Assembly: GCF_013523165.1 (NCBI RefSeq)
Contig: NZ_JAAMQI010000014.1
Coordinates: 55,706-119,705 of the forward strand
Direction: 5' to 3'
Length of the DNA: 64,000 nucleotides
Source of the DNA: Pseudomonas entomophila
GTDB lineage: Bacteria; Pseudomonadota; Gammaproteobacteria; Pseudomonadales; Pseudomonadaceae
Part shown: piece by piece, positions 40,986 through 50,460 of the stretch
Layout: each line of letters begins with the position of its first letter
Position numbering within the stretch: the stretch's first letter is position 1
Program-made: the position numbers and the translations under genes
Notes under the pieces: model-generated
What the model was told of the DNA's origin: nothing
The model's input: the letters and a program-made list of their open reading frames with translations, nothing else
Databases searched by the model: none

Positions 40986-41451
40986 ATTGACCGTCGATAC
41001 ATTTGCTTATACCTTGATTGGGCCCATGTGGCTTCTATTGGAGAGACTGGTCAGGTACCCACCGTGGAAGTCCCTAGGCACGGCCTTGCTCCGTGGCAAG
41101 GCCGTCTTACTTTCTCTTCTGCTGTTTCAGAACTTTCCTACAAGCAATCTCTCATATGATCATGAGCGTTTGATTGATCGCAGACTTCTGGACAATCAAC
41201 TTCATTGCCTGCCAGACTCGAAGGCGAGACCCTGGAGCATGCCTGCACGTCGTTGTTATAATTGCCCTGCGCCCCGTCGTGACACTTCGTACCCTGGATC
41301 CAATCCAGCGCATGTCGACTGTTCGTCCCGGGCCATTCGAGCGTGCCCTCCTGTCTCGAGTCTTGTTTCAACCGAGTTGCTACGACGCGGTATTCGCCTT
41401 GGCCACGTAGCCGCATGCCCTCTGCATGCAGTCGCCAGGCTTCATTAATGA
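40986..41451. other. Spacer between pcaR and small hypothetical gene
   Basis: About 465 bases. A hairpin (CACGGCCTTG with CAAGGCCGT, 41079-41105) followed by a pyrimidine-rich but not T-rich tail may be a weak terminator for a rightward transcript. TATAAT at 41257-41262 could be a -10 box for the 71-residue gene downstream. I see no protein or known RNA gene. Confidence 0.4.
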
Positions 41452-41667
41452 ATGATGGATATTACTGTGACGAAAGATGAACTGCGCGCCGAACTCGAGC
41501 GTCAGGCCGGCCGTTACAAGGATGTGTACGGTGGTGAAGTGACCACCTACGCCGCTCAATCGGAACCTGAGCGCAAACCCTGGCGCAAACGCTCTACCGT
41601 TCAAGACCAAGTCTTTGCCCAAGAGCTGGAGAAGATGGAGAAAGAGTTGCGTGAACACAAACTCTGA
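41452..41667 (+). CDS. Small charged conserved hypothetical protein
   Basis: 71 residues, very rich in Glu, Lys and Arg and largely helical by composition ([20 protein letters not shown] and [20 protein letters not shown]). No signal peptide or membrane segment. The codon use fits Pseudomonas, and I recall similar small proteins in pseudomonads, but no function. The start could be ATG 41452, ATG 41455 or a GTG at 41467. It precedes the phosphate transporter on the same strand by 301 bases. Confidence 0.7.
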   Translation: MMDITVTKDELRAELERQAGRYKDVYGGEVTTYAAQSEPERKPWRKRSTVQDQVFAQELEKMEKELREHKL

Positions 41668-41968
41668 AGGCGATCCTGCCATTGGGGACCGCGCGACAGC
41701 CCCCCAAGGGGAGAACTGCGCCAGGCCAGACACGTAATTTGACAAATTTCATGTGATTTTTTCGTCTCGCCGCAGCGACCGATTTCGTTCGCGTTTGCCG
41801 CGCGTTCAGCGCTGATCAAAACGGCTCCTGGCCCGATCGACCATGGGGCAACCCTTCTACCCCAGCGGTGTCCTGCGCTTCGGTTCGTCGCCGGCTGCCC
41901 TGGGGGGGGATCGATTGCCAGGGTTTTCTGGCATAATCCGCCCCCCCTACGACCGCCAGACAAACTTC
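41668..41968. other. Upstream region of the phosphate transporter gene
   Basis: About 300 bases without a gene. It contains a TTGACA hexamer at 41739-41744 within an AT-rich patch that may be a -35 element. No pho box was recognised. Confidence 0.4.
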
Positions 41969-43441
41969 ATGATCGATTTATTCAGCGGACTGGATGCCTG
42001 GGTTCTGGTGAGCCTGGTGCTCGCAGTCACCTTCGTGCTCGCCTTCGAGTTCATCAACGGCTTTCATGACACCGCCAACGCGGTAGCCACCGTCATCTAC
42101 ACCAAGGCCATGCCGCCACACCTGGCCGTGTTCCTGTCCGGTGTCTTCAACTTCCTCGGCGTGTTGCTGGGCGGCGTCGGCGTGGCCTACGCCATCGTCC
42201 ACCTGCTGCCGGTCGAGCTGCTGATCAACGTCAACACCGGTCACGGCCTGGCCATGGTCTTCTCGCTGCTGGCTGCGGCCATCACCTGGAACCTGGGTAC
42301 CTGGTACTTCGGCATTCCGTCGTCGAGTTCGCACACGCTGATCGGCTCGATCCTCGGCGTGGGCCTGGCCAATGCCCTGATCAACGGCATTCCGCTGGGC
42401 GATGGGGTCAACTGGCAGAAAGCGATCGACATCGCGCTCTCCCTGGTCGTCTCGCCCCTGGCAGGCTTCGTGGTCGCCGCCCTGGTGCTGATCGGCCTGA
42501 AGTGGTGGCGCCCGCTGTCGAAGATGCACAAGACGCCCGAGCAGCGTCGCAAGCTCGACGACAAGAAGCATCCGCCGTTCTGGAACCGCCTGGTGCTGGT
42601 CATCTCGGCCATGGGCGTGAGCTTCGTGCACGGCTCCAATGACGGCCAGAAAGGCATCGGCCTGATCATGCTGGTGCTGATCGGTATCGTACCGTCGCAG
42701 TTCGTCCTCGACCTGGGCAGCAGCACCTACCAGATCGAGCGTACCCGTGACGCCACGCTGCACCTGAGCCAGTTTTACCAGCGCAACGAAGCGACGCTTG
42801 GCGAGTTCCTGGCCCTGGGCAAGGCCAAGACGGGCGATCTGCCGGAGCAGTTCAGCTGCGACCCGCGCCAGACCGAGCCGACCATCACCGCCTTGCAGCG
42901 CACGCTCAAGGGCGTGACCGACTACCATGGGCTGCCCTCCGAGCAACGTGTCGAAGTGCGCCGCTACCTGCTGTGCCTGGACGACACCGCGAAGAAGGTC
43001 GGCAAGCTGCCTGGCCTCGACGCCCGCGAGAAGTCCGACCTCGAGAAGCTGCGCAAGGACCTGACCGCCACAACCGAATACGCCCCGTTCTGGGTGATCG
43101 TGGCCGTCGCGCTGGCCCTGGGCCTGGGCACCATGGTCGGCTGGAAGCGCGTGGTGCTGACCGTGGGCGAGAAGATCGGCAAGCAGGGCATGACCTATGC
43201 CCAGGGCATGGCCGCCCAGATCACGGCAGCCTGCGCCATCGGCATGGCCAACGTGTTCAGCCTGCCAGTCTCGACCACCCATGTCCTGTCTTCCGGCGTG
43301 GCAGGCACCATGGTGGCGAACAAGAGCGGCCTGCAAGGCGGTACGGTCAAGACCATCCTGCTGGCCTGGGTCCTGACCCTGCCGGCCTCCATGGGCCTGG
43401 CTGCCGGGCTGTTCTGGCTGGCGTCCAAGGCGCTGGCGTAA
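41969..43441 (+). CDS. Inorganic phosphate transporter, PiT family
   Basis: A 490-residue membrane protein with duplicated PHO4 halves: FEFINGFHDTANAVATVIYT near the N-terminus and IGMANVFSLPVSTTHVLSSG near the C-terminus. Additional GSNDGQKGIGLIML lies in the middle, and a roughly 120-residue soluble loop (about 250-370) separates the halves. It probably imports metal-phosphate with H+ at low affinity. The start ATG 41969 precedes the first membrane helix; an open frame upstream to 41843 has no family match. Confidence 0.93.
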   Translation: MIDLFSGLDAWVLVSLVLAVTFVLAFEFINGFHDTANAVATVIYTKAMPPHLAVFLSGVFNFLGVLLGGVGVAYAIVHLLPVELLINVNTGHGLAMVFSLLAAAITWNLGTWYFGIPSSSSHTLIGSILGVGLANALINGIPLGDGVNWQKAIDIALSLVVSPLAGFVVAALVLIGLKWWRPLSKMHKTPEQRRKLDDKKHPPFWNRLVLVISAMGVSFVHGSNDGQKGIGLIMLVLIGIVPSQFVLDLGSSTYQIERTRDATLHLSQFYQRNEATLGEFLALGKAKTGDLPEQFSCDPRQTEPTITALQRTLKGVTDYHGLPSEQRVEVRRYLLCLDDTAKKVGKLPGLDAREKSDLEKLRKDLTATTEYAPFWVIVAVALALGLGTMVGWKRVVLTVGEKIGKQGMTYAQGMAAQITAACAIGMANVFSLPVSTTHVLSSGVAGTMVANKSGLQGGTVKTILLAWVLTLPASMGLAAGLFWLASKALA

Positions 43442-43456
43442 AGCGGCAGGCGGCAG

Positions 43457-43481
43457 GCGGCAAGCGAACGTCGCTTGCCGC
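43457..43481. terminator. Hairpin after the phosphate transporter gene
   Basis: GCGGCAAGCGA pairs perfectly with TCGCTTGCCGC around ACG, 15 bases past the stop. There is no T-run, so it may be a transcript-stabilising hairpin or a weak terminator. The next gene begins at 43750, and nothing else is visible in this 308-base gap. Confidence 0.5.
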
Positions 43482-43749
43482 TTCGGGTATAAAGCGGCGG
43501 GCGACCTCATTCGCCCACCGCACACCCACGGTGTTTCCCCGGTTTTTCTTGCGACTTGCCACTTCCAGCTCGTCCCCTCTGTTTTTCCCCTCTCCCATTC
43601 AAGATTCCCCCCTCCCCGGCCGATACCCCCTGTCGATGTCCGACGGAAGACCAGGAACGACTCCGGAACGACACGCGGGCAGCGCGCGGTGAGCGCCGAT
43701 CCCCCCGCCTGAACACCCTGTTCCATCCCCTTGCGGAACCGATTACGCC

Positions 43750-45624
43750 ATGAACAAAAGCTTGAAATTCAGCCATAAGATCCTGCTGGCGGCGTCACTG
43801 ATCGTCATACTCGCCTTTACCCTGTTCACGCTGTACAACGACTATCTCCAGCGCAATGCGATTCGCGCCGACCTGGAGAGCTATCTGAACGAAATGGGCG
43901 AGTCCACGTCGACCAACATCCGCAACCTGCTCGATGGCCGCATCAGGCTGGTGGAAAACCTGGCACAGAACATTGCGCAGGCACCGGACAACGCGGAAGT
44001 CTTCATGGGCCAGAAGGCCGTCACCTCGAGCTTTCTCACGGCCTACCTGGGCCGTACCGACGGTCGTTTCAGCGTACGCCCCGATTCGCCAATGCCAGCC
44101 GGCTACGACCCGCGCACCCGCCCCTGGTACAAGGACGGCATGAACGCCAGCGGGGCGATCCTCACCGAACCCTACATCGACCTGACCACCAACAAGATGG
44201 TCATCGGCATCCTCTCCAGCGTCTCGCGTGACATAGGCGTGGTCGGTGGCGACCTGGCGCTGGACGGGCTGGTGCAGATCATCAACTCGCTGAATTTCGG
44301 CGGCATGGGCTATGCGTTCCTGGTCAACGACCAGGGCAAGATCCTGGTGCACCCGGACAAGGCGCTGGTCATGAAGTCCCTGTCAGAGGTCTTCCCGGGG
44401 CAGACGCCGCGCCTGACCCAGGACTTGAGCGAAGTCGACGTCGATGGCAACGCCCGCCTGCTGAGTTTCACCCCGGTCAAGGGCCTGCCGAACGCCAACT
44501 GGTATGTGGGCCTGTCGGTGGACAAGGCCGATGCCTACGCCATGCTCAGCACCTTCCGCACGTCGGCGGTGATCGCCACGGTGGTCGCGGTGGTCATCAT
44601 CATCGCCCTGCTTGGCTTGCTGATCCGCGCACTGATGCAACCCTTGCACACCATGACCCGGGCCATGGAAGACATCGCCGAAGGTGAAGGCGACCTGACC
44701 AAACGCCTGCGCATCCATCATCAGGACGAGTTCGGCATCCTCGGCACGGCCTTCAACCGCTTCGTCGAGCGCATCCACAGCTCGATCATCGAAGTGTCGT
44801 CGGCCACCGAACACGTCAACGAAGTGGCATTGCGCGTGGTCAGCGCCTCCAACTCGTCGATGAGCAACTCGGACGAGCAGTCCAACCGCACCAACAGCGT
44901 GGCCGCGGCGATCAACGAGCTGGGCGCCGCCGCCCAGGAAATCGCCAACAACGCGGCTCAGGCCTCCCAGCACGCCAGTTCGGCGCGTCTGCTGGCCGAA
45001 GAAGGTCAACAGGTGGTGGACCGCAACATCCAGGCGATGACGCGCCTGTCTGACCTGATCGTCAGCTCCAGCGGGCACATCGAGAAGCTCAACAGCAAGA
45101 CGGTGAACATCGGTCAGATTCTCGATGTGATCACCAGCATCTCGCAGCAGACCAACCTGCTCGCGCTCAACGCGGCCATCGAGGCGGCGCGTGCCGGTGA
45201 AGCCGGTCGCGGCTTCGCCGTGGTCGCCGACGAAGTGCGCAACCTGGCGCACCGCACCCAGGAGTCGGCGCAGCAGGTGCAGACGATGATCGAAGAGCTG
45301 CAGGTCGGTGCGCGCGAGTCGGTCGACACCATGGGCCAGAGCCAGCGCCACAGCCAGGACAGCGTCGAGATCGCCAACCAGGCGGGTGAGCGGCTGGGCA
45401 GCGTGACCCAGCGCATCGGCGAGATCGATGGCATGAACCAGTCGGTGGCGACCGCCACCGAAGAGCAGACCGCCGTGGTCGACTCGATCAACATGGACAT
45501 CAACGAGATCAACCTGCTCAACCAGGAAGGCGTGGAGAACCTGCAGGCCACCCTGCGCGCGTGCACCGACCTGGAACAGCAGGCGGCCCGGCTCAAGCAT
45601 CTGGTCGGCAGCTTCAGGATCTGA
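43750..45624 (+). CDS. mcpG: McpG-like methyl-accepting chemotaxis protein with dCACHE sensor
   Basis: A 624-residue chemoreceptor. Helix 1 (about 10-30), periplasmic dCACHE domain (about 35-275), helix 2 (about 280-300), HAMP and signalling domain with [20 protein letters not shown]. The sensor has Y119 followed by RPWYKDG (R124, W126, Y127), EPYID and D168, close to the published amino-acid-binding dCACHE motif. Its neighbourhood near the phosphate transporter, purU and pca genes resembles that of KT2440 PP_1371 (McpG, a GABA receptor). The ligand is inference; other amino acids are possible. The C-terminus lacks a pentapeptide tether. Confidence 0.85.
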   Translation: MNKSLKFSHKILLAASLIVILAFTLFTLYNDYLQRNAIRADLESYLNEMGESTSTNIRNLLDGRIRLVENLAQNIAQAPDNAEVFMGQKAVTSSFLTAYLGRTDGRFSVRPDSPMPAGYDPRTRPWYKDGMNASGAILTEPYIDLTTNKMVIGILSSVSRDIGVVGGDLALDGLVQIINSLNFGGMGYAFLVNDQGKILVHPDKALVMKSLSEVFPGQTPRLTQDLSEVDVDGNARLLSFTPVKGLPNANWYVGLSVDKADAYAMLSTFRTSAVIATVVAVVIIIALLGLLIRALMQPLHTMTRAMEDIAEGEGDLTKRLRIHHQDEFGILGTAFNRFVERIHSSIIEVSSATEHVNEVALRVVSASNSSMSNSDEQSNRTNSVAAAINELGAAAQEIANNAAQASQHASSARLLAEEGQQVVDRNIQAMTRLSDLIVSSSGHIEKLNSKTVNIGQILDVITSISQQTNLLALNAAIEAARAGEAGRGFAVVADEVRNLAHRTQESAQQVQTMIEELQVGARESVDTMGQSQRHSQDSVEIANQAGERLGSVTQRIGEIDGMNQSVATATEEQTAVVDSINMDINEINLLNQEGVENLQATLRACTDLEQQAARLKHLVGSFRI

Positions 45625-45861
45625 GGCAAGCACCGCGCGAGAGGGAGACATTTGCGTGGCACTGCACGTGCCTTCCGCAGGCGGCGAGTGCCTGTGTCGC
45701 CGGCGGCCGTTCGCCGCCGCCGGCGCCATGATTGGCGGCGCACAGCCGTCCTGCCGATCGAACAAACCACCCTCCGGAATGGTCAATGGGTAGGCGCGTC
45801 ATCTCCGGACTGTTACTGCCGGATGACAGACCACCAAGACGATCCCGGAGGGATGCTGATC

Positions 45862-46974
45862 GTGCACATCGCTGACATCACCATGTTCTATGCCCCGGCC
45901 AGCGGGGGTGTACGTACTTACCTCGATGCCAAGCACCGTCGCCTCGGCCATATGCCAGGCGTGCAACACAGTCTTTTGATTCCCGGCCCCAAGCCCAGCG
46001 ATGCCAATGGTATCTACAAGGTGCCGGCGCTTGCCCTGCCGTTCGGCAACGGTTACCGGTTCCCGGTCCGCCTCGCGCCCTGGTGCAAGGTCCTGGGCCG
46101 GCTGCAGCCGGACCTGATCGAAGTCGGCGACCCCTATTTCACGGCCTGGGCCGCACTGGAAGCGCGCCGCCAGCTCGATGTGCCGGTGATCGGCTTCTAC
46201 CACTCCGACCTGCCCTTGCTGGTCAAGAACCGCATGGGCAGCTGGTTCACGCCCAACGTGGAAGCCTACGTCAGCAAGCTGTACGGCAACTTCGACCGGG
46301 TACTGGCCCCCAGCCAGGTGATGGCCGACAAGCTGACCCGCCTAGGCGTCAAGGACGTGCACGTGCAGCGTCTGGGCGTCGACCTGACGACCTTCAACCC
46401 TGATCAGCGCGACACACAGCTCAGGGCCCGGCTCGGTATCCCGGACACCGCGCGCCTGCTGGTCTTTGCCGGACGCGGCTCGCGGGAAAAGAACCTGCCG
46501 GTCCTGCTCGACTGCATGCGCCAGCTGGGCAAGCCCTACCACCTGTTGCTGGTCGGCTCGAACATGCCCACGGCCGTGCCCGACAACGTCACGGTCATCA
46601 ATCACTTCTCCCCGGCCCAGGATGTCGCTCGCCTGATGGCCAGCGCCGACCTGCTGGTACACGCGGGCGACCAGGAAACCTTCGGCCTGGTGATTCTCGA
46701 GGCCATGGCCAGCGGTACACCGGTGGTGGCCGTGCGCGCAGGCGCCTTCAGCGAACTGGTCAACGATCAGTGTGGCCGACTCTGCCGCCCGAACGACGGG
46801 CGGGCGATGGCCGAGGCCGTGCGCGAAGCCTTCGAGGAAGGCACCCGCAAGCTCGGTGCCCAGGCGCGGCGCCATGTCGAGCAGCACTACGCCTGGGATG
46901 CGGTGGTCAACGGCCTGCTGGGGCACTACCAGGCCGTGCTGGGCCATCAGCCGGAGGTGCTGGCCCATGCATGA
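45862..46974 (+). CDS. Glycosyltransferase family 4 protein
   Basis: A 370-residue GT-B glycosyltransferase. N-terminal acceptor domain starts HIADITMFYAPASGGVRTYL, and the C-terminal donor domain contains VFAGRGSREKNLPVLLD and the EX7E-type motif ETFGLVILEAMASGTPVVAV. The GTG at 45862 is preferred because GGAGGG lies nine bases upstream; an ATG at 45856 directly abuts that ribosome binding site. First gene of a tightly overlapped three-gene operon with a deacetylase-fold protein and a flippase-like protein. Substrate unknown; a lipid or surface glycan is likely. Confidence 0.88.
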   Translation: MHIADITMFYAPASGGVRTYLDAKHRRLGHMPGVQHSLLIPGPKPSDANGIYKVPALALPFGNGYRFPVRLAPWCKVLGRLQPDLIEVGDPYFTAWAALEARRQLDVPVIGFYHSDLPLLVKNRMGSWFTPNVEAYVSKLYGNFDRVLAPSQVMADKLTRLGVKDVHVQRLGVDLTTFNPDQRDTQLRARLGIPDTARLLVFAGRGSREKNLPVLLDCMRQLGKPYHLLLVGSNMPTAVPDNVTVINHFSPAQDVARLMASADLLVHAGDQETFGLVILEAMASGTPVVAVRAGAFSELVNDQCGRLCRPNDGRAMAEAVREAFEEGTRKLGAQARRHVEQHYAWDAVVNGLLGHYQAVLGHQPEVLAHA

Positions 46975-47731
46975 CGCCACGCCCAAGACCCGCAGCCTCA
47001 TGGTCGTGCTGCACGATGTCGCCCCGGAAACCTGGCCGGACTACCGTCCGTTCGTGGAGGCCGTGGACGCCATGGGCGACGTGCCGATGACCTGGCTGGT
47101 GGTGCCTGATTTCCATCACCGCAACGCGTTGTCGCGTTCGCCAGACTTCTGCAGCGTGCTCGAACGACGCCTGGCCAAGGGCGACGAGCTGGCATTGCAC
47201 GGCTATTACCATGCCGACGATGGCCCTGCCGCCCGTTCACCGAAAGAGTTCTTCATGCGCCGGATCTACACGCACGAAGGCGAGTTCTATGGCCTGAGCC
47301 AGGCGGCCGCGCTCGACCGTCTGCAGGAAGGCATGGCGCTCTTCGAGCGTCAGGGCTGGCCACTGGCCGGGTTCGTCGCCCCGGCCTGGCTGATGAGCGA
47401 AGGCACGCGGCAGGCCCTCAAGACCCTGCCGCTGCGCTACACCAGCACGCCGCAGCACCTGTACAGCCTGCCTGACTTCACCCCGATCACCGCCCCCGGG
47501 CTGGTCTGGAGCGCGCGAAGCGCCTGGCGCCGTGGGCTCTCGCGTCTGCTGTGCGACTGGCAACGTCGACGCCTCGAGAGCGCCGACAGCCTGCGCCTGG
47601 GCCTGCACCCGGTGGACATGCGTCACGCGTCGTCGCGCGAGTATTGGCTCGAGGCCGTGCGCGAGCTGTTGGACCAAGGCCGTGTGCCCATGACCAAATC
47701 GACCTGGCTGGACCACAGGGTCGCCGCATGA
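46967..47731 (+). CDS. DUF2334 polysaccharide deacetylase-fold protein
   Basis: A 254-residue protein overlapping the glycosyltransferase end by 8 bases. It has the NodB/DUF2334 pattern: VVLHDVAPETWPDY (catalytic and metal Asp), LALHGYYHADDG (HxxxH-like metal site) and LRLGLHPVDMRHA (late His). No signal peptide, so it probably acts in the cytoplasm on the product of the preceding enzyme. Operon position implies a shared pathway. Confidence 0.85.
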   Translation: MHDATPKTRSLMVVLHDVAPETWPDYRPFVEAVDAMGDVPMTWLVVPDFHHRNALSRSPDFCSVLERRLAKGDELALHGYYHADDGPAARSPKEFFMRRIYTHEGEFYGLSQAAALDRLQEGMALFERQGWPLAGFVAPAWLMSEGTRQALKTLPLRYTSTPQHLYSLPDFTPITAPGLVWSARSAWRRGLSRLLCDWQRRRLESADSLRLGLHPVDMRHASSREYWLEAVRELLDQGRVPMTKSTWLDHRVAA

Positions 47732-48720
47732 GTCGTTTTGCCTGGCTGGGGGTAGCCCTGGCCGTGGCCGTGCTGGTGCCGGCCTTTCTCGGTGGCAGCG
47801 AGCTGCTACCGCGCCTGCGCACCTTCCCACCCGGGCTGATGACCGGGCTGCTGGGCATGATCGTGCTGTGCTGGATCCTCAACGCCATGCGCCTTCGCCT
47901 GCTGCTGGGCCAGCAAGGCGCCCACCTGGGCCGACTCAAGAGCGTGGGTGTGCTCATGGCCACCGAGTTTGCCATCTGCACCACGCCCGGCGGCAGCGGC
48001 GGCCCGGTGGCACTGATCACCCTGCTGAACAAGGAAGGCATCGCCCCTGCACGCAGTGGCGCCGCGTTCGCCATGGACCAGCTCAACGACCTGGCCTTCT
48101 TCATCTGTGCGCTGCTGGGGATCGCGGGTTACGCGCTGTTCCATAGCCTGGGCAGGAGCCAGGAGTCAATGCTGATCAGCAGCGCCTTGCTGCTGTGTGG
48201 CGTCCTGGCCGTGGTCATCGCCCTGCTGCGCTGGCGCCGTGCGGTGATGCGCTTCAACGGCCGTTGCCTGCGGCGTGTGGGCCTGTCGGAGGTGCGTCGC
48301 CGACGCTGGGCCCGCAAGCTGCTGCACTTTCTGGGCGCCCTGGCGGAAACCTGGCAGTTGCCCAAACGGACATTGGCCATGGTCTTCACCCTGACCTGCC
48401 TGCACTGGGGGTTGCGCTACAGCGTGCTGTACCTGGCCCTACGCGGCCTGGGTTCGGACTTGGCGTGGATCCCCAGCTTCCTGGTGCAGATGCTCGCCTT
48501 GAGCGCCGGCCAGTTCAGCCTGCTGCCCGGTGGCGCCGGCGCCGCCGAGTTGACCTCGGCGACCTTGCTGTCGCCGTTGGTGGGCAGCTCGACGGCGGCG
48601 GCGGCGATCATCATCTGGCGAATCGTCACGTACTACTTCTATCTGGCGGCAGGCGGCCCGGTGTTCCTGTGCCTGCTGGCACGTCCTCTGCTGAAGCGCT
48701 GGCGTCGGCAACCGAGCTGA
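47728..48720 (+). CDS. Lysylphosphatidylglycerol synthase/UPF0104-type integral membrane protein
   Basis: A 330-residue protein with about eight hydrophobic helices and the family features LLGMIVLCWILNAMRLRLLL, TPGGSGGPVALITLLNKEG and SLLPGGAGAAELTS. The family (AglD/MprF membrane part) moves or senses lipids. ATG overlaps the preceding stop (ATGA), so translation is coupled. It likely flips or exports the lipid-linked product of the two upstream enzymes, which is inference. Confidence 0.85.
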   Translation: MSRFAWLGVALAVAVLVPAFLGGSELLPRLRTFPPGLMTGLLGMIVLCWILNAMRLRLLLGQQGAHLGRLKSVGVLMATEFAICTTPGGSGGPVALITLLNKEGIAPARSGAAFAMDQLNDLAFFICALLGIAGYALFHSLGRSQESMLISSALLLCGVLAVVIALLRWRRAVMRFNGRCLRRVGLSEVRRRRWARKLLHFLGALAETWQLPKRTLAMVFTLTCLHWGLRYSVLYLALRGLGSDLAWIPSFLVQMLALSAGQFSLLPGGAGAAELTSATLLSPLVGSSTAAAAIIIWRIVTYYFYLAAGGPVFLCLLARPLLKRWRRQPS

Positions 48721-48859
48721 GCTGGCGCCACAGCTCGGCGGCCCCTTCGAACTCGGTGCCCAGCGCCTCGCTCATGGCCTCGGGGTCATAACGCGCCAGG
48801 CACCCCTCGCCCAGTCGCGGCGGGGCACTGGCGGTCGCCTTGTCACGTGGGTCCGCCAT
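48626..48859 (-). CDS. Possible small hypothetical protein downstream of purU
   Basis: 77 codons from ATG 48857-48859, starting 11 bases after the purU stop on the same strand. The first 46 codons lie outside the membrane-protein gene, while the last 31 overlap its end antiparallel. MADPRDKATASAPPRLGEGC and LARYDPEAMSEALGTEFEGA look like an ordinary acidic cytosolic protein. No motif recognised. Confidence 0.4.
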   Translation of the reverse strand: MADPRDKATASAPPRLGEGCLARYDPEAMSEALGTEFEGAAELWRQLSSVADASASAEDVPAGTGTPGRLPPDRSST

Positions 48860-48870
48860 GCCGGCCTCGA

Positions 48871-49722
48871 TCAGTCGAAGACCACGGTCTTGTTGCCGTG
48901 GACCAGGACGCGGTCCTCGAGGTGATAGCGCAGACCACGAGCCAGCACCATCTTCTCGACGTCGCGACCGAAGCGGACCATGTCATCGATGGTGTCAGCG
49001 TGGCTGACGCGCACCACGTCCTGCTCGATGATCGGGCCGGCGTCCAGCTCTTCGGTCACGTAGTGGCACGTGGCGCCGATCAGCTTCACGCCACGCAGCG
49101 CTGCCTGGTGGTAGGGCTTGGCGCCGACGAACGAGGGCAGGAAGCTGTGATGGATGTTGATGACCTGGCCTGCGTAATCCTGACACAGCCGAGGCGGCAG
49201 GATCTGCATGTAACGCGCCAGTACGATGACCTCGGCCTGATGGGCCTCGACCAGGCGGGCGACCTCGGCGAATGCCGGCTGCTTGTCCTGCGGATCGACC
49301 GGGACATGGAAGAACGGAATGCCGTGCCACTCGACCATGCTGCGCAAATCGTCATGGTTGGAGATGACGCAGGGAATGTCGCAATCCAGCTCGCCGGTGT
49401 GCCAGCGGTGCAGCAAGTCTGCCAGGCAGTGCGACTCACGGCTGGCCATCAGCACGACGCGCTTCTTCTGAGCCGAGTCGGTGATGTGCCAGCTCATGGA
49501 GAAGGCTTCGGCGATCGGCGCGAAGGCTTCGCGGAACGCTTCGATGCCGAAGGGCAACGAGTCGGCGCGGATTTCATGGCGCATGAAGAACCAGCCGCTC
49601 TGCTCGTCGGAATGATGGCTGGCCTCATTGATCCAACCGTTATGAGAAGCCAGGAAATGGCTGACGCTGGCCACGATGCCCACGCCGTCGGGGCAGGCGA
49701 TCACCAGTCGGAAGGTGCGCAT
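48871..49722 (-). CDS. purU: Formyltetrahydrofolate deformylase
   Basis: A 283-residue hydrolase of 10-formyltetrahydrofolate giving formate for PurT and balancing one-carbon pools. N-terminal ACT domain (about 1-80), then a formyltransferase-like domain with Asn and His in INIHHSFLPSF and the catalytic Asp in ELDAGPIIEQD. The start MRTFRLVIACPDGVG gives the usual length. Monocistronic or with the tiny gene downstream. Confidence 0.96.
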   Translation of the reverse strand: MRTFRLVIACPDGVGIVASVSHFLASHNGWINEASHHSDEQSGWFFMRHEIRADSLPFGIEAFREAFAPIAEAFSMSWHITDSAQKKRVVLMASRESHCLADLLHRWHTGELDCDIPCVISNHDDLRSMVEWHGIPFFHVPVDPQDKQPAFAEVARLVEAHQAEVIVLARYMQILPPRLCQDYAGQVINIHHSFLPSFVGAKPYHQAALRGVKLIGATCHYVTEELDAGPIIEQDVVRVSHADTIDDMVRFGRDVEKMVLARGLRYHLEDRVLVHGNKTVVFD

Positions 49723-50016
49723 GAACAAGAACTCCAGAACTTGCAAAGGGGCGTAGTCTAACGATTTGCAAGGAAACCTGCAGTAATGATTCAGTGCCCG
49801 GCGTATGGAAAAGACCCCCGGTGTGTACAATCGGCTCACACGAATGAGGTCAAGAAGGGCATGTCTCAAACACGGCGTGAATTTTTCTTAACCCAGAAAG
49901 TACATATAGCCACACTCTCGCGGCTCGACAGTGCGCACGTTAATTGTTTACTTGTCGATAAACCCTGTTTACTATCGACGCCACTGTCTCTCTGAATACG
50001 TCTCAAGGAATACCTC

Positions 50017-50394
50017 ATGTCGTTGATCAACGAATACCGCGCCACCGAAGAAGCCATCAAAGAACTTCAGGCTCGCCTGGCCAATCTGTCGCAAGACGAC
50101 AAGCTGAAGAAAGAGCTGGAATTCGAAGGTAAACTGCGCACCCTGATGGGCGAATATTCCAAGTCGCTGCGCGACGTAATTGCACTGCTCGACCCAGAGT
50201 CCAAGTTGAGCAAAGGCCCGCGTACGGCGTCCAAACCGGCCACCACCAAGCGTGCCCGCAAGGTCAAGCAATACAAAAACCCGCACAACGGCGAAATCAT
50301 CGAAACCAAAGGCGGCAACCACAAGACGCTGAAAGAGTGGAAAGCCAAGTGGGGCGGTGACGAAGTTGAAAGCTGGTCCAGCCTGCTGGACTGA
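50017..50394 (+). CDS. mvaT: MvaT/TurA-family H-NS-like nucleoid protein
   Basis: A 125-residue xenogeneic silencer. The N-terminal coiled coil for oligomerisation is MSLINEYRATEEAIKELQAR, and the C-terminal AT-hook-like domain has KYKNPHNGE-type YKNPHNGEIIETKGGNHKTL and EWKAKWG, which contacts the minor groove of AT-rich DNA. AAGGA precedes the ATG. Pseudomonads carry several paralogues (MvaT, MvaU, TurA, TurB), so the exact orthologue is uncertain. AT-rich islands such as the RHS locus here are typical targets. Confidence 0.93.
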   Translation: MSLINEYRATEEAIKELQARLANLSQDDKLKKELEFEGKLRTLMGEYSKSLRDVIALLDPESKLSKGPRTASKPATTKRARKVKQYKNPHNGEIIETKGGNHKTLKEWKAKWGGDEVESWSSLLD

Positions 50395-50419
50395 TTGCGG
50401 ATCCGGTTTTCCGGTTCAT

Positions 50420-50448
50420 GAAAAACGCCAGCTTGCTGGCGTTTTTTC
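50420..50448. terminator. Bidirectional terminator between mvaT and sbcB
   Basis: AAAAACGCCAGC pairs with GCTGGCGTTTTTT around TT. T-runs on both strands allow it to serve the convergent sbcB. Confidence 0.93.
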
Positions 50449-50460
50449 ATGGCCGCCCGT

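Noticed and set aside
43457..43481. Perfect hairpin after the phosphate transporter as a classical terminator
   Set aside because: Kept only as a low-confidence hairpin because no T-run follows on either strand.
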